Shown: positions 21,758 to 34,223 of the stretch, piece after piece
Position numbering within the stretch: position 1 is the stretch's first letter
Layout: each line of letters starts with the position of its first letter
Assembly (NCBI GenBank): GCA_021397845.1
Contig: CM038053.1
Span: forward strand, 142,552,541-142,616,540
Direction of reading: 5' to 3'
Origin: Areca catechu
Lineage: Eukaryota; Streptophyta; Magnoliopsida; Arecales; Arecaceae
Length of the DNA stretch: 64,000 nucleotides
Translations under genes and position numbers: made by a program
Notes under the pieces: model-generated
Told to the model about the DNA's origin: nothing
The model's database searches: none
The model's input: the letters and a program-made list of their open reading frames with translations, nothing else

Positions 21758-22789
21758 GGTTAGCTGAATCTAGGTCGGCTCCTACTTGGGTATGGTTAGG
21801 GTCAACTAATGTTGGGTGGTCTTTTACCTGGTCCAACCTATTGGTTACTTGGTTGTTGGTTTGGGTCAATTGGTTGGTTTAGGTAGTTGATTAGGTAAAC
21901 TGGGTTTGGAATTAGGTATTTTTTTGGGTCCATTGTTCAATTAGGGCCTTAAGGAGGTTTTCTAGATTGGACTCCATGGTTGAACTAGGTTGGTTACATT
22001 GGACTTCAGACTTAACTAATTCTGGGTTAGTTTCTATTGGGGTTTTGTTATAGTCAACTACTTCTGGGTCTTCTATAGGTGTTTCTTTTTCTAGCTCTTC
22101 AATAGACTCATCATCTTCATACTCTTCTACCAAACTTGGATCAGCCTCATATATCTCTTCTTCTAAGTCATCTTGGTGAACCAATGTGGTGGTAAGAGGG
22201 GTTTGAAATTGACTAGGGTTTGGGGTAACAGGGGTGGGTAAACTAAGGGTTATGGGTTCAGTTCTATGGATTTGGGGTGTAGGAGGATTATTCTTGTTGG
22301 GCTCAGTTTGACTAAATGTGAGTTCCCTTTGATTTGACTCGAATTCTATGGCTCTGTGATAGGCTTCCTCTAAGTCCTCAATCGGCCACGACACAATTTC
22401 CCCTGGATGTCCTCATGTTGGTTATATCGAAACCTTGATATTGCCATAAGCTCATGTTCAACTTTGTTACATTTCCTCCTAAACTCCTTAAATTGGTTAA
22501 TGTAATCGGACACAGTTTTGTCACCCTGGCTTAATTTGTTCCATTGGCATAAAAGATCGTGCTCATAAAATTTACCTAGGTATTTTATTCTCAACTTACT
22601 CCTTATATCTTTCTAGGTACTTATCTATTCTCCTCTCCAATAACATTCATCCTCAGTAAGTTCCCAATGTCGCTTAGCATATTGGGTTAGCCCACATGTA
22701 GCCAAACTAATTTTCACTAGCTCTAACATCCTAGTGTACTCAAAGTACTGATCTATTCTATCCTCCCAATCAAGGTACACCTGAGGATC
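21758..22789 (-). pseudogene. gag: gag of element D, main part
   Basis: Minus-strand Ty3/gypsy gag. At 22780 downward, just past C, the reading has DPQVYLDWEDRIDQYF, then CQWNKLSQGDKTVSDYINQF (22480-22560). These are the hallmark blocks of the retrotransposon gag domain of gypsy elements. It continues with EDLEEAYHRAIEFE and an acidic, Pro/Thr-rich tail (21912-22394). No CCHC zinc knuckle is seen. Stops near 22620 (two TAGs) and a frameshift near 22380 break it. The first ~60 codons are at 32946-33123 on the far side of C. Gag alone, without pol, implies dependence on proteins from other elements. Confidence 0.8.
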
Positions 22790-22794
22790 TGGAC
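22790..22794. repeat. Target-site duplication TGGAC, left copy (element C)
   Basis: TGGAC here and at 32941-32945 flank C exactly, splitting D's gag inside a codon run that resumes on the other side. Confidence 0.92.
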
Positions 22795-25125
22795 TGAAAG
22801 AAATAGGTGTAGGTGGTTTGACATGATCCTACACTAGGCATGCAAATAGCAATGGGAGCAGAATGGATTTTAAAACTTTTTTAAAAATTCTCGCAGCGGA
22901 AATCTGCTCCGCCCATAAACTAATCTAATTCTAGTTGCATGAAGGCATGTATGATGATATAAAATATTTGCAAAATATTTGAATTAAAAATTCAATTCAT
23001 GCATGATTAAAAAATAATTTTTTTCATACCTTATTCTGGCTGGAATAACTCTGGGATAAACCTGGAATAGGCTAGAATAGCTGGAATAAAACTATTCCAG
23101 CCTCCTTCCTTGGACTGAAAAGAGCTCTGTTTTTGGCTTGAAAAATGGCATCGGAACACCACCTTCCGGACCTCCGTTTGCTCCCAAATTTGAGCAGCAG
23201 CAAGTTAGACAAGCTCTCTTCGATTCGGAAATGATATCTGCAAGCAAAACAAGCTAAAACAAATGTAGAAAATCGCCAAATTCTGTCGCTAAAATTCACT
23301 ACAGAATCTTGATAGCACTCTTTTGCTTCACGTTTGGAGTTGCAGTGGCGATCCCGGCTCGTGTGGCTTGCTCCCAGGAGTAGAATAGTACTCCCTCTAG
23401 AGGGGAGACATGCCCGGGGCTCTCGGATCTCTCTCCACACGCTGTGCTAGCCACTGGAAGATGATTCACGGCCATAGTGGACTGCAGCAATACTCCTTTG
23501 CTGCAGTGCAGGTTTGAGCACTTCAAAACCAGTGAAATGGCTCTTGATACACTCCCTCACACTCTGCAAATCTTAGCCTACAAGTACCCAATGGGAAGAA
23601 CCAAGCTCTCAGGAGATCTCTCGGCTCTAAGAAAAATAAAAGCACTTGCTGTTGCACGGTTAAAACTCACTACTAAAATAGGGGATATGTAGCTATATAT
23701 ATAGGCAGCAGGGAGGGGATTTGGAGAGGCGGGAGATGAAGAGGTGGGCTGCTGTTCACCCATTTAACTAGCCAGTAAAATGAGAGTAAAGATCATCCGG
23801 TGGAGGAGAGGAACAGACGATGCCCATAGCGATTTCTCTTCAGTCGTTTGGCCTTCTCCCAGCATTAGGAATTTCTAACGAGATTACCATGTCAAACGAT
23901 CATAAGGAGAGAGAAAAAAACCACCGGTTCAAACTTGGTTCAATTAACCGGTCTATTCCCATTTAAACCACTTGGTTCAATCCAATTGAACCTGGTTCAA
24001 GCCCAAAAAATTGGGTCAATTGGCTCACAACCAATTGAAGGCCGAAACGAACTCCGAATCAGTTCAAAACTGATTCAGAAAAATCCTGGCGTAGTCTTAG
24101 TCAGCCAGGAACAATTTCCGGTTGACATGGACAAGGACAAGACGGGGAAAAGAGTGCTCAAAAATACTGTGACCATAAAACCGAGACAATTTTCAATCGT
24201 AATCGGTATCCGGATTAGAGAGTAATCCTCTGTGGTGAGTGACCTCATAGGTTCGAACCTAAACGGTAGCACTAGAACAATTCTAGTACCAGCACAGGAA
24301 ACCATCTAGCAATGGGTCCCGGCGTCCGGATAGGTCAAAGATGCGGGAGCAAACTATCGAACCTCGGGCATATGTTTATCGTATAATTCATCCCTTTGAC
24401 CTCTAATGCTCAGGACGACTGAGATTGGGCTGCCAACCTAAACAAAGTCAGTCCACTACATGTCTCAACCTCACAAGCCCAGTGACTCTTCACTAGGACT
24501 ACCCCGGCCGAGGATTTGCTAAATTGAGATACTGCGAGACATTCAATCCAAACTGTTTGGACAGGTCAATTCCTTCTTGGTCCATCACTGCTTCACAAGT
24601 ACTTGCCTGTACCCAGAAACCTTCTATCACCGGATTAAAAATCCGGGTAGTCTGGCACCAAAGCATAGGGAGTTACTTGCAAGCTACCGTGATGACCTCA
24701 GGTCAGAGGGACACATATACCCATATCCAATCGTGAGTATCCCTTTGGCAGAAAGGGGCTGCACGGAGTCACGTTCAATGAGATATCACATATCCCACTT
24801 GTAGATCACATAAGTGTCACCACACTCATTTGGTCAAGAGGACAACCAAACGCTGTGAACTACAACAACCTATACTTGATATATTGCCATCCAGTACAAT
24901 ATATCCTTTGGTTGTGAACAAGGTTTAAGGACCACTCGATACATCCTCTCTGTATCGAAGTCAGTGTAGTCCTAAGAACTTCATCACATGGAAAGAGTTC
25001 ATTTCAGGAAAATATAGTATGTGATGAGCTGCCAAAAAATATTTTATTAATTCAAAGAAAGAGTACAATACTTAGCTCAACCGCCTACAACCCAGGCGAT
25101 TGGCTTTGGGACACAATTCCCAACA
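22795..25125 (-). repeat. 3' LTR of element C
   Basis: This pairs with 30611-32940. A minus-strand TATA box (GCCTATATATATAG) lies near 23692-23705. The open frame at 23072-23440 inside the LTR has a counterpart in the other LTR (30852-31259), but the ends differ by frameshift and it resembles nothing known. Confidence 0.94.
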
Positions 25126-25192
25126 ACTCTCACATGTACTAAAGACAATCAGAAGAGTATCTAATACCCATTTCCCATTTACAATAGTCGAA
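25126..25192 (-). promoter_or_regulatory. Polypurine tract region of element C
   Basis: On the minus strand the 3' untranslated tail ends GTGAGAGT directly before the LTR start TGTTGGG. It is the expected site of plus-strand priming, though only weakly purine-rich. Confidence 0.5.
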
Positions 25193-28100
25193 CTATTTTA
25201 TTCCTAGGGCTTTAGTGAAGGGGTCGGCCAGATTTTCTTTTCCATCGATCTTCAGAAGATTGATGTCTCCTCGTTCTACGATCTCTCGTACGAGGTGGTA
25301 GCGCCGCAGTACGTGCTTGGTGCGGTGATGAGCTTTAGGCTCCTTAGCTTGAGCAATGGCTCCAGTGCTGTCACAGTACACCGGAACAGGACCATCTAGG
25401 GAAGGTGCCACCCCTAGCTCTCCAAGGAACTTCCGCATCCATACAGCTTCCTTTGCTGCATCTGATGCTGCAATATATTCTGTTTTGCATACCGAGTCTG
25501 CAACAATTGCCTGCTTGGAACTTTTCTAGCAAATCGCTCCTCCATTCAGAGTAAATACAAACCCTGACACACTCTTGCTATCATCTCTATCCGACTGGAA
25601 ACTGGAGTCAGAGTACCCCACAAGTTTCAAGTCAGGTTCTCCATAAATCAGCCATTGATCTTTAGTATTTCTCAAATACTTAAGGATGGACTTAACCACC
25701 TTCCAATGCGCCTCACCTGGGTCAGACTGGTATCTGCTCACTATTCCTAGTGAGTATGCCATGTCTGGTCTAGTACAAGTCATAGCATACATGATAGAGC
25801 CTACTGCAGAAGCATAAGGAACTCTACTCATGCGTTCTCTTTCCTCAGGAGTTGTCGCATAATCCTTCTTGGAAAGAATAATTCCAGAACCTATTGGGAG
25901 ATAGCCTTTCTTGGAATTTTCAATGCTGAACCGTTTCAGCACGGTGTCAATGTATGTAGACTGGGACAATCTCAGAAGCTTCTTAGATCTATCTCTATAG
26001 ATCTTCATACCTAGTATGTAAGAAGCTTCACCCAAGTCTTTCATGGAGAACTGAGATGATAACTAGACCTTTATTCCTTGTAATGCTGTGACATCATTCC
26101 CGATTAAGAGAATGTCGTCAACATACAGTACTAGGAATACAATCACAGAACCATTAACCCATTTATAGATGCACGGTTCTTCTCCGTTCCTAACGAAGCC
26201 ATACGATTTGATACACCTATCAAACTGTAAGTTCCAACTTCGAGATGCTTTCTTGAGTCCATAGATGGACCTCTATAACTTGCATACTTTTGATTCGTCT
26301 GTGGATGTGAACCCTTCAGGCTGTATCATATACACCTCCTCTTCCAGCTCCCCATTTAGGAAAGCGGTTCGGACATCCATCTACCATATCTCATAATCAT
26401 AATATGCTGCCAAAGCAAGCATGATCCGAATGGACTTGAGCATTGCCACAGGGGAGAAAGTCTCGTCATAATCGATACCATATCGCTGACGATACCCCTT
26501 GGCAACCAGATGGGCTTTATAGGTCTCTACCTTCCCATCTGCGCCCCTTTTCCTCTTGAAAATCTATTTACACCCGATGGGTTTTATTCCTTCAGGCGGA
26601 TCAACCAATGTCCAAACATTGTAGATTTCCATGGACTCCATTTCGGATCGCATGGCTCCAAGCCATGCCTCAGAGTCTGATCTCTGAAGTGCATCCATAT
26701 AGGTGATCGGATCCTCATTGTTCTCATCGAGCTCAATGGGATCGCCGTCTCGGACCAAGAAACCATAGTATCTGTCTGGCTGATGCGGTATTCTACCTGA
26801 TCTCCTAATGGGTTCTGGGTGTGATTCAATCACAGCCGGTTCTACGATGTCCTTAGAGTGTGCAGGTTCTTCTATTGGCTGAACTTCATCAAGTTCAATC
26901 TTAGAGACTATAGTTCCTTCTCCAAGGAACTCTTTTTCCAAAAAGATAGATCTAAGAGCAACGAACACCTTTTGTTCATTCTCCAAATAGAAGAAATACC
27001 CTTTGGTTTTCTTAGGATAACCAATGAATAAACACCGATCAGACCTAGGATCAAGTTTGTCTGAGTCTAAATGCTTTACATAAGCCAGACAACCCCAGAC
27101 CCGAAGGTGTGAGATTGAGGGTTTACGTCCATTCCACATCTCATACGGAGTGGAGACAACAGACTTACTTGGAACATTATTTAACAAGTAACAGGCTATC
27201 TAAAGCACATATCCCCAAAAGGATAGCGGCAGAGTTGCAAAGCCCATCATGGATTGAACCATGTCCAACAAGGTTCGATTTCTCCTTTCGGACACACCAT
27301 TCAACTGTGGTGTACCTGGAAGAGTCCACTGAGAGAGAATTCCATTCTCCTCAAGATATGTCAAAAATGCACCAGATAAGTATTCGCCACCTCGATCAGA
27401 TCGAAGGGTTTTAATACTTTTTCCAGTTTGCTTTTCTACTTCATTACGGTATCGTTTGAACATTTCAAACGACTCAGACTTATGTCTCATTAAGAAGACA
27501 TAACCGAACCTTGAAAAGTCGTCTGTAAAAGTAATAAAATATTTGTATCCTCCTCTGGCACTAACTGTCATCGGTCCACATACATCAGTATGTATTAGAC
27601 TTAGAAGTTCTGTAGCTCGTTCACCTTTTCCAGTAAAAGGTGACTTGGTCATTTTACCAAGTAAACAGGATTCACAAGTGGGCAGTGATTCAGAATCACT
27701 GACCTCGAGAAGTCCATCTCCTCGCATCTTGTTTATCCTATTTTGGTTTATATGACCTAGCTTACAGTGCCTAAGATACAAATCATTGACATTATCAAAT
27801 CTTGGGCGTTTGCTAGAAGTGTACATTACACTAACAGGCTTTGATAGTTGATATATGCCATTATTTAATCTAGCTTTCATTATAACAGAGTTATTCAAAA
27901 TAACATTGCAAAAATCTCCTTTTATTGATAGTTCAAAACCACAATTGGCCAAAAGGCCTACAGAGATTATGCTCATAATGAAACTAGGACAATAGTGACA
28001 GTCGACTAGTTCGACAGTACAAGACTCAAAGACAAGATGGAAGACTCCGACCGCCAGTACTGGAACACGATTTCCAGTCCCGACGCTCAGAAACTGTTCT

Positions 28101-28222
28101 CCATCTTCAAATCTTCTGCTAACTTGAAGTCCCTGTAATGAATTACAAATGTGAATTGGACTACCAGTATCCAATATCCAGTTAGCAGTATCAACAATTG
28201 AGTAATTACAAGGTTTTATCAT
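25193..28222 (-). pseudogene. pol: pol of Angela-type element C, nearly intact
   Basis: Minus-strand reading. An open 340-codon stretch (27200-28222) holds protease WILDTGSPIHIC, the integrase zinc region (HCKLGH, CESC) and a complete D-D-E core (HTDVCGP, RSDRGGEY, GVSERRN). The next open stretch (26564-27187) holds the integrase C-terminus and RT start. A TAG at 26564 replaces the Trp of KWIFKRK. RT has YVDD at 26114-26125 and continues to 25526. RNase H with CDSTGA and NLADPFTKALGIK ends at 25193. Stops at 26564 and near 27188, 26044 and 25526 interrupt an otherwise full-length copia pol. Every catalytic motif I can see is intact. Confidence 0.92.
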
Positions 28223-29082
28223 ATAAATACCTTGTTCAGCAGACTTCTGCTTCCTCGGCCTGTTCGGATCAAGGGACGCAATATAAAGAGGACAGTTCCT
28301 CTTCCAGTGTCCCTTCTTCTAGCAGTAGAAACACTCTACAGAAGACCGATCAGCCTTATACATCCTGGTCTAACTAGGGCCATGAGCATTCTGCACCTTC
28401 TTTCCCTTTTTATTTGTTTTCTTCTTCCCTTTCTTAAAGGGACGACGACCTCTACTATCTCCCACTAAATTCACCACCCCCTTATTTAGTTGGTGGTCTT
28501 TCTCGAAAGTCTGCAGTAATCCCAAAATACCATGGTAGTTGACTGCAGGCTTGTTCATTCTATAATGATCGAGAAAATCAACATAGGAGGAGGGAAGAGA
28601 ATTCAGGATCGCATCCTTGCCGAGCTGCTCATGCAAGGGGCATCCGAGTTTGCCCAGTTTTTCAATTAGCTCTATCATGTACAATACATGATCAGTGACT
28701 GAACCACCATTCGGCATCTTGGAGTTGTAGATGGCACAAGACACTTTGTACCATTCTACATCATCTGGGGTGCCGAAGGATTCCTTCAACTTTTGTAGGA
28801 TTTCATCAGGTTGGGCCTCCTTGAATTTGCGACTGAACTCATCGTTCATCGCTGCTAACATAATGCACCGGACAGTAGTCCGATCAGAGACCCACTTCAG
28901 ATAAGCGTCTCTGACCGCACTCCATGCATTAGCGGGAGGGATTTCAGGTGCCGGATCCGTTATCACATAGAGGACCGTTCATGCTCTAGAACGATTCTCA
29001 ATCTTCGATACCAACTATCGAAGTTATGACCCTTTAACTTCTCGTTATCGAGAAGTGACCGGAGCGATAAATTAGAAGACAT
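28223..29082 (-). pseudogene. gag: gag of Angela-type element C
   Basis: The start is ATG 29082 (MSSNLSLRSLLDNEKLKG), with a one-base shift near 28970. The frame then stays open for 198 codons (28370-28966). It has the copia gag (UBN2-type) pattern: SWYRRLRI, RCIMLAAMNDE, VTDHVLYMIELIEKLGKLG, INSLPSSY-like LNSLPSSYVDF, and a basic KKGKKKTNKKGKK tail. A zinc knuckle near 28300-28345 (CFYC, then KKGHWKRNC) contains a TAG. Gag forms particles that package the element RNA. Confidence 0.9.
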
Positions 29083-30597
29083 CTGAAAAGAAAATAAGAC
29101 CAAATTAGTGTATGAATTAATAATTTAACCAAAAGACTTGGACTTTAGTCTAAAGGTTTCTCCCACTAATTTTTCAGATTGGCAGCCTCTAACTCCAATC
29201 CATGAAAACACTTTTTCAAGTGGGTATTGAAATCCAATAGGCCACTCATGAGCCCGACTATGGCCAGCTCACCCATACGAGCCTAAAGGTAGGTTCGTAA
29301 ACCAATTGTTTCCCTAAACAATTTTTAGTATTTTATTTTACCCCAAGAACACCCCAATCGGCCTAGGGGCCTCCTATTACGGGTCTCTGGTTAGGTCCAA
29401 CCATTAAAATGACAAATCCAATGCTTCCAGCTAACTAAAGACCAAGCCCGACTATAGTCGGCCCACCTGGTCCCGTTAAGGAGGTTGCACTGAACCATCA
29501 TCAATCAGATAGAAATTCCAGTCGCCAGATTTGCACCCGTTCTATGGAACTGCCGATGCGCACCAAGCTAGTGGACACATTTCTATCCAACTTAATGGGA
29601 GGCTAAGACTTGTCAACTCTTTGACTTAGTCTTTTTAAGAACCTAATAATTTTAGAGGATTTTTAATTGTGATAGAAGAAAAAGACAAGGACATGGATCA
29701 TCCTCCCACTGAATCAATCAGATTCCAGGAGGGTTGAAATAAATCAACAAATTGATTCATGGGCACCTATAGATCAGTCAGACCGATCACCCTGGGTGAC
29801 ATGGGTTAACTCGAGTCATTGAGCTTTTTCAATCAGTTCTGGTCGACTCGACTAGCCAGGTAAGTGAGATCATGGGTGAGTATCCGCCATTAACCATCCT
29901 TCCTAGATACCAACTAAGTTGGCCAGGAAAGAGGTAGCCTCATACAACCATGATCATAATGCCAAACCTACCTCGACACCAGTCGGTTTACCAGACTCGA
30001 TCAGACTAGCCTAAAGACTCGGGCATCCACTGAGCCACTAATTGGATCCATTTTAGATGAACGGATCAACTAATCTAACTATTAGATAGTTCTAAAGAAG
30101 GGCCTTAAACAACTTTTGTTTAATCTTCTTGTAATCCGGTTCAACTAAACTTAGGTCTAACCCAGTTATGGACCCAACTAGTAAGCTAACCCAATTTAAA
30201 CCCAAAATGGCTTATGCAATGTTTTAGATTTCATAAACCTAAATTTTTTTTTTTTTTAATAAGACAAACACTTAATTAAAATAATTTTTAATTAAGTCTC
30301 TATGTAAAACAACTTTACATAACAAATCATGCATTAAGATATTTTACAAATATTTTATATCCATATAAAACATGCCTAAAACATGTATCACCAAATTAAA
30401 ATAATTTTTAATTTATTATTCTTTAAGGATCCTTCTGAAGATGCCAACACAGACAATCCGCATCGTGTCAAAGACACACGGTCATGGTGAAGGTCTCAAA
30501 CTAGGTTCCAAAAAGAAATCAGGATACATTTTTTATTAGATTAAACAAATTTTAATTTATAAACATGCATACTAGAATAGATTACACATGCAACCTG
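29083..30597 (-). other. Long untranslated leader of element C
   Basis: About 1.5 kb between PBS and gag start has no supported ORF. It contains an AT-rich stretch with a T-run (30244-30259) and G/C-richer segments nearer gag. BARE-1/Angela elements are known for long leaders thought to carry packaging and dimerisation signals. I cannot identify those signals by eye. Confidence 0.7.
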
Positions 30598-30609
30598 GCT
30601 CTGATACCA
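30598..30609 (-). promoter_or_regulatory. Primer-binding site of element C
   Basis: On the minus strand TGGTATCAGAGC, continuing CAGG, begins one base after the 5' LTR end. It complements initiator methionine tRNA. Confidence 0.92.
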
Positions 30610-30610
30610 C

Positions 30611-32940
30611 TAAAAGAAATAGGTGCAGGTGGTTTGACATGATCCTACACTAGGCATGCAAACAGCAACAGGAGCATAATGGATTTTAAAACTTTTTTAA
30701 AAATTCTCGCAGCGGAAATCTGCTCCGCCCAGAAACTAATCTAATTCTAGTTGCATGAAGGCATGTATGATGATATAAAATATTTGCAAAATATTTGAAT
30801 TAAAAATTCAATTCATGCATGATTAAAAAATAATTTTTTTCATACCTTATTCTAGCTAGAATAACTCTGGCATAAACCTGGAATAGGCTGGAATAGCTGG
30901 AATAAAACTATTCTAGCCTCCTTCTTCCTTGGGCTGAAAAGAGCTCTGTTTTTTGCTTGAAAAATAGCATCGGAACACCACCTTCCGGACCTCTGTTTGC
31001 TCCCAAATTTGAGCAGAAGCAAGTTAGAAAAGTGCTCTTCGATTTGGCACCAATATCTGCAAGCAAAACAAGCTAAAACAAATGTAGAAAATCGCCAAAG
31101 TCTGCTGCTAAAATTCACTGCAGAATCTGGACAGCACTCTTTTGCTTCATGTTTGGAGCTGCAGCGGCGATCTCGGCTCGCGTGGCTTGCTCCCAGGAGT
31201 AGAAGAGTACTCCCTCTAGAGGGGAGATGCGCCCGGGGCTCTCGGATCTCTCTCCACACGCGGTGCTAGCCGTTGGAAGATGATTCGCGGCCATAGTGGA
31301 CTGCAGCAATACTCTGTTGCAGTGCAGGTTTGAGCACTTCAAAAGCAGTGAAATGGCTCTTGATACACTCCCTCACACTCTCCAAATCTTAGCCTACAAG
31401 TACCCAATGGGAAGAACCAAGCTCTCAGGAGATCTCTCGGCTCTAAGAAAAATAAAAGCACTTGCTGTTGCACGGTTAAAACTCACTACTGAAACAGGGG
31501 ATATGTAGCTATATATATAGGCAGCAGGGAGGGGGATTTGGAGAGGCAGGAGATGAAGAGGTTGGCTGCCGTTCATTCATTTAACCAGCCAGTAAAACGA
31601 GAGTAAAGATCATCCGGTGGAGGAGAGGAAGAGACGACGCCCACAACGATTTCTCTTCGATCATTTGGCCTTCTCCCAGTGTTAGGAATTTCTAACATGA
31701 TTACCGTGTCAAACGGTCATAAGGAGAGAGAAAAAAACCACCGGTTCAAACTTGGTTCAATTAACCGATCTATTCCCATTTAAACCACTTGGTTCAATCC
31801 AATTGAACCTGGTTCAAGCCCAAAAAATTGGGTCAATTGGTTCACAACCAATTGTAGGCCGAAACAAACTCCGAATCAGTTCAAAACTAATTCAGAAAAA
31901 TCCTAGCGCAGTCCTAGTCAGCCAGGAACAATTTTTGGTTGACACAGACAAGGACAAGACGGGGAAAAGAGTGCTAAAAAATACTGTGACCATAAAATCG
32001 AGATGATTCCCAATCATAATCGGTATCCGGATCAGAGAGTAATCCTCTGTGGCGAGTGACCTCATAGGTTCGAACCTAAACGGTAGCACTAGAACAATTC
32101 TAGTACCAGCACAGGAAACCATCTAGCAATGGATCCTGGCGTCCAGATAGGTTGAAGATGCGGGAGCAAACTATCGAACCTCTAGCATATGGTTACCATA
32201 TAATTAATCCCTTTGACCTCTAATGCTCAGGACGACTGAGATTGGGCTGCCAACCCAAACAGAGTCAGTCCACTACATGTCTCAACCTCGCAAGCCCAGT
32301 GACTCTTCACTAGGCTACCCCGGTCGAGGATTTGCTAAATTGAGATACTGCGAGACATTCAATCCAAACTGTTTGGACATGTCAATTCTATCATGGTCCA
32401 TCACTGCTCCACAAGTACTTGCCTGTACCCAGAAACCTTCCATCACCGGATTAAAAATCCGGATAGTCCGGCACCAAAGCACAGGGAGTTGCTTGCAACC
32501 TACCGTGATGACCTCAGGTCAAAGGGACACATATACCCATATCCAATCATGAGTATCCCTTTGGCAGAAAGGGTTGCACGGAGTCACGTTCAATGAGATA
32601 TCACATATCCCACTTGTAGATCACATCAGTGTCACCACACTCATTTGGTCAAGAGGACAACCAAACGATGTGAACTACAACAACCTATACTTGATATATT
32701 GCTGTCCAGTACAATATATCCTTTGGTTGTGAATAAGGTTTAAGGACCACTCGATACATCTTCTTTGTATCGAAGTCAGTGTAGTCCTAAGGACTTCATC
32801 ACATGGAAAGAGTTCATTTCAAGGAAATATAGTATGTGATGAGCTGCCAAAAAATATTTTATTAATTCAAAGAAAGAGTATAATACTTAGCTCAACCACC
32901 TACAACCCAGGCGATTGGCTTTGGGACACAATTCCCAACA
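30611..32940 (-). repeat. 5' LTR of element C
   Basis: This pairs with 22795-25125. Its terminus on the minus strand is TGTTGGGAATTG at 32940. The TATA box lies at 31509-31522 and is the element's probable promoter. Confidence 0.94.
31509..31522 (-). promoter_or_regulatory. LTR TATA box of element C
   Basis: CCTATATATATAGC on the minus strand is preserved in both LTRs. It is followed by a GC-richer transcribed segment. This is typical of an LTR core promoter, but the start site itself is not visible. Confidence 0.65.
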
Positions 32941-32945
32941 TGGAC

Positions 32946-33123
32946 TTCCATTAAAAGTGGGTGCATAAGGTTGGGTGCTCCTATGATGAGATTCCCAGCA
33001 TGGGTCATGACGTGGGGTTCTCCTATGGTTGGGTTCTAAGGATGGGTCATGGTATGGGATTCTCCTAGGGTTGGGCTCCCTATATGGGTCAGAGTATTGG
33101 GTTCTCCTAGGGTTGGACTCCAT
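32946..33123 (-). pseudogene. gag: gag of element D, N-terminal fragment
   Basis: The minus-strand start is MESNPRRTQY at 33123. It is followed by Arg/Pro/His repeats (EPNPRRIPYHDP, EPNHRRTPRHDP) and then TFNGS at the C insertion. The remainder resumes at 22789. The repeated Pro-Arg-Arg units suggest an internal 15-16 residue duplication at the N-terminus, an unusual basic extension for a gypsy gag. Confidence 0.75.
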
Positions 33124-34223
33124 GGTCTCACTAGTTGGGTTGGATTAAGTCTACTGGCATTAGGTTCTTAATCTAATGCAAAAAATCAAATAAGCAGGCA
33201 AAGTGATGTGGTGTAGCCAAGCATTGAAAAAGAAAAAAGGTTAGTACATCTAGGGTTTCCGAGACCTAGAGCCAAAATTGAATGGGTCAGCTCAACTTAC
33301 ACTTAACCCAGCAGCTAATCCTTCCTCTAGCCAGGTAGAGGGTGGGAGTGTGGGAGGCCCCCCTGCTTTCGCAGGGACCCAATGAAAATCCATAACACCA
33401 CGTAGGTCATTTGACTCTGGACCGTTAGCCTTAGACACAAGATTTCAATAATAGCCACAAGATTAAATGCACTAGTTGGCCCACACAATTTGGACCCGAC
33501 CTGTTGGGTGTCACCTAGCCCACTAGGGCAAATTAGGTCTAGTTAATTTTAATTAGGCTTGGCTGAGAATGCAAGGAGATTGTTTTGGGCCTAGGACAGG
33601 TTATGATCGCCTGCCCTGATCTGAGATAGAGAAAGTGCCCTTAAGATTAGGTTAATCAAATAATTCACATTCAATGAGTCCTAATGCAAACTAATACAAT
33701 CAGAAAAATAAATTATTTTTGTGTATTTTATGGTGTGGCAAGTTAGGTTTAAGTTGATTAGGTTAACAATCAAATTGGGCTTGGGATTGGGGTGTGTGGA
33801 AGTTGGTTAGGTTTGGTCAAGTATAGAAATAGCAGAATTCAGGAAATTAGGGTTCATAAAAATTCTAGGACAGAGGATGGACGGTTGTTATGAACTCTTC
33901 CAAATTTTATGCAAAACAAAAATCAGATGATCATGAAAATCCTAGGGTTTATGGACTGATACAAAAATCTCAGGTTTTCAATTAGGATTTCTAATATGCC
34001 AAAGTTTAGTGAATTAAATTTTTTTAAAAATTAATTAAAAATTATAATAAAATAGAGGATTAGAGGGAGAACACTTCATGCAATTTTCACAGAAAAATAA
34101 AATTCCTAGATGGTCGAAATCAGATGAAAAACAGACACCTAATGCAGCTAGTAGGATGCAGAAATTAGGATTTGTGAATCTAATGCAAATGAATGCTATC
34201 CTGAACCCACTCTAATACCAAAC
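33124..34223 (-). other. Leader and degraded PBS of element D
   Basis: About 1.1 kb upstream of gag has no coding signal. At the LTR edge the minus strand reads TGGTATTAGAGTGGG (34206-34220), an altered initiator tRNA-Met primer site. AT-rich stretches occur near 34010-34060. Confidence 0.65.

Larger units (their letters stand above)
22795..32940 (-). mobile_element. Angela-type Ty1/copia element C, complete, minus strand
   Basis: This 10.1-kb element has LTRs of 2331 (22795-25125) and 2330 bases (30611-32940). They end TGTTGGGAATTG...TTTCTTT(C/T)A on the minus strand, with TGGAC duplications. Between them lie a 1.5-kb leader, gag (28223-29082) and pol (25193-28222). Integrase and RT blocks such as GVSERRNRTLLDMV and LPLSFWGY place it with BARE-1/Wis-2/Angela elements. 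The LTRs differ at about 4% of sites in the first 370 bases, mainly G/A and C/T changes. It has few stops, so it is one of the younger insertions. Confidence 0.93.

Noticed and set aside
23072..23440. 122-codon open frame in C's LTR, repeated at 30852-31259
   Set aside because: Its presence in both copies follows from LTR duplication. The ends differ by frameshift and no domain is recognisable, so it is not supported as a gene.
30244..30259. Poly-T run as the poly-A tail of a LINE or processed pseudogene
   Set aside because: It lies in the leader of element C with no target duplication or LINE coding nearby.
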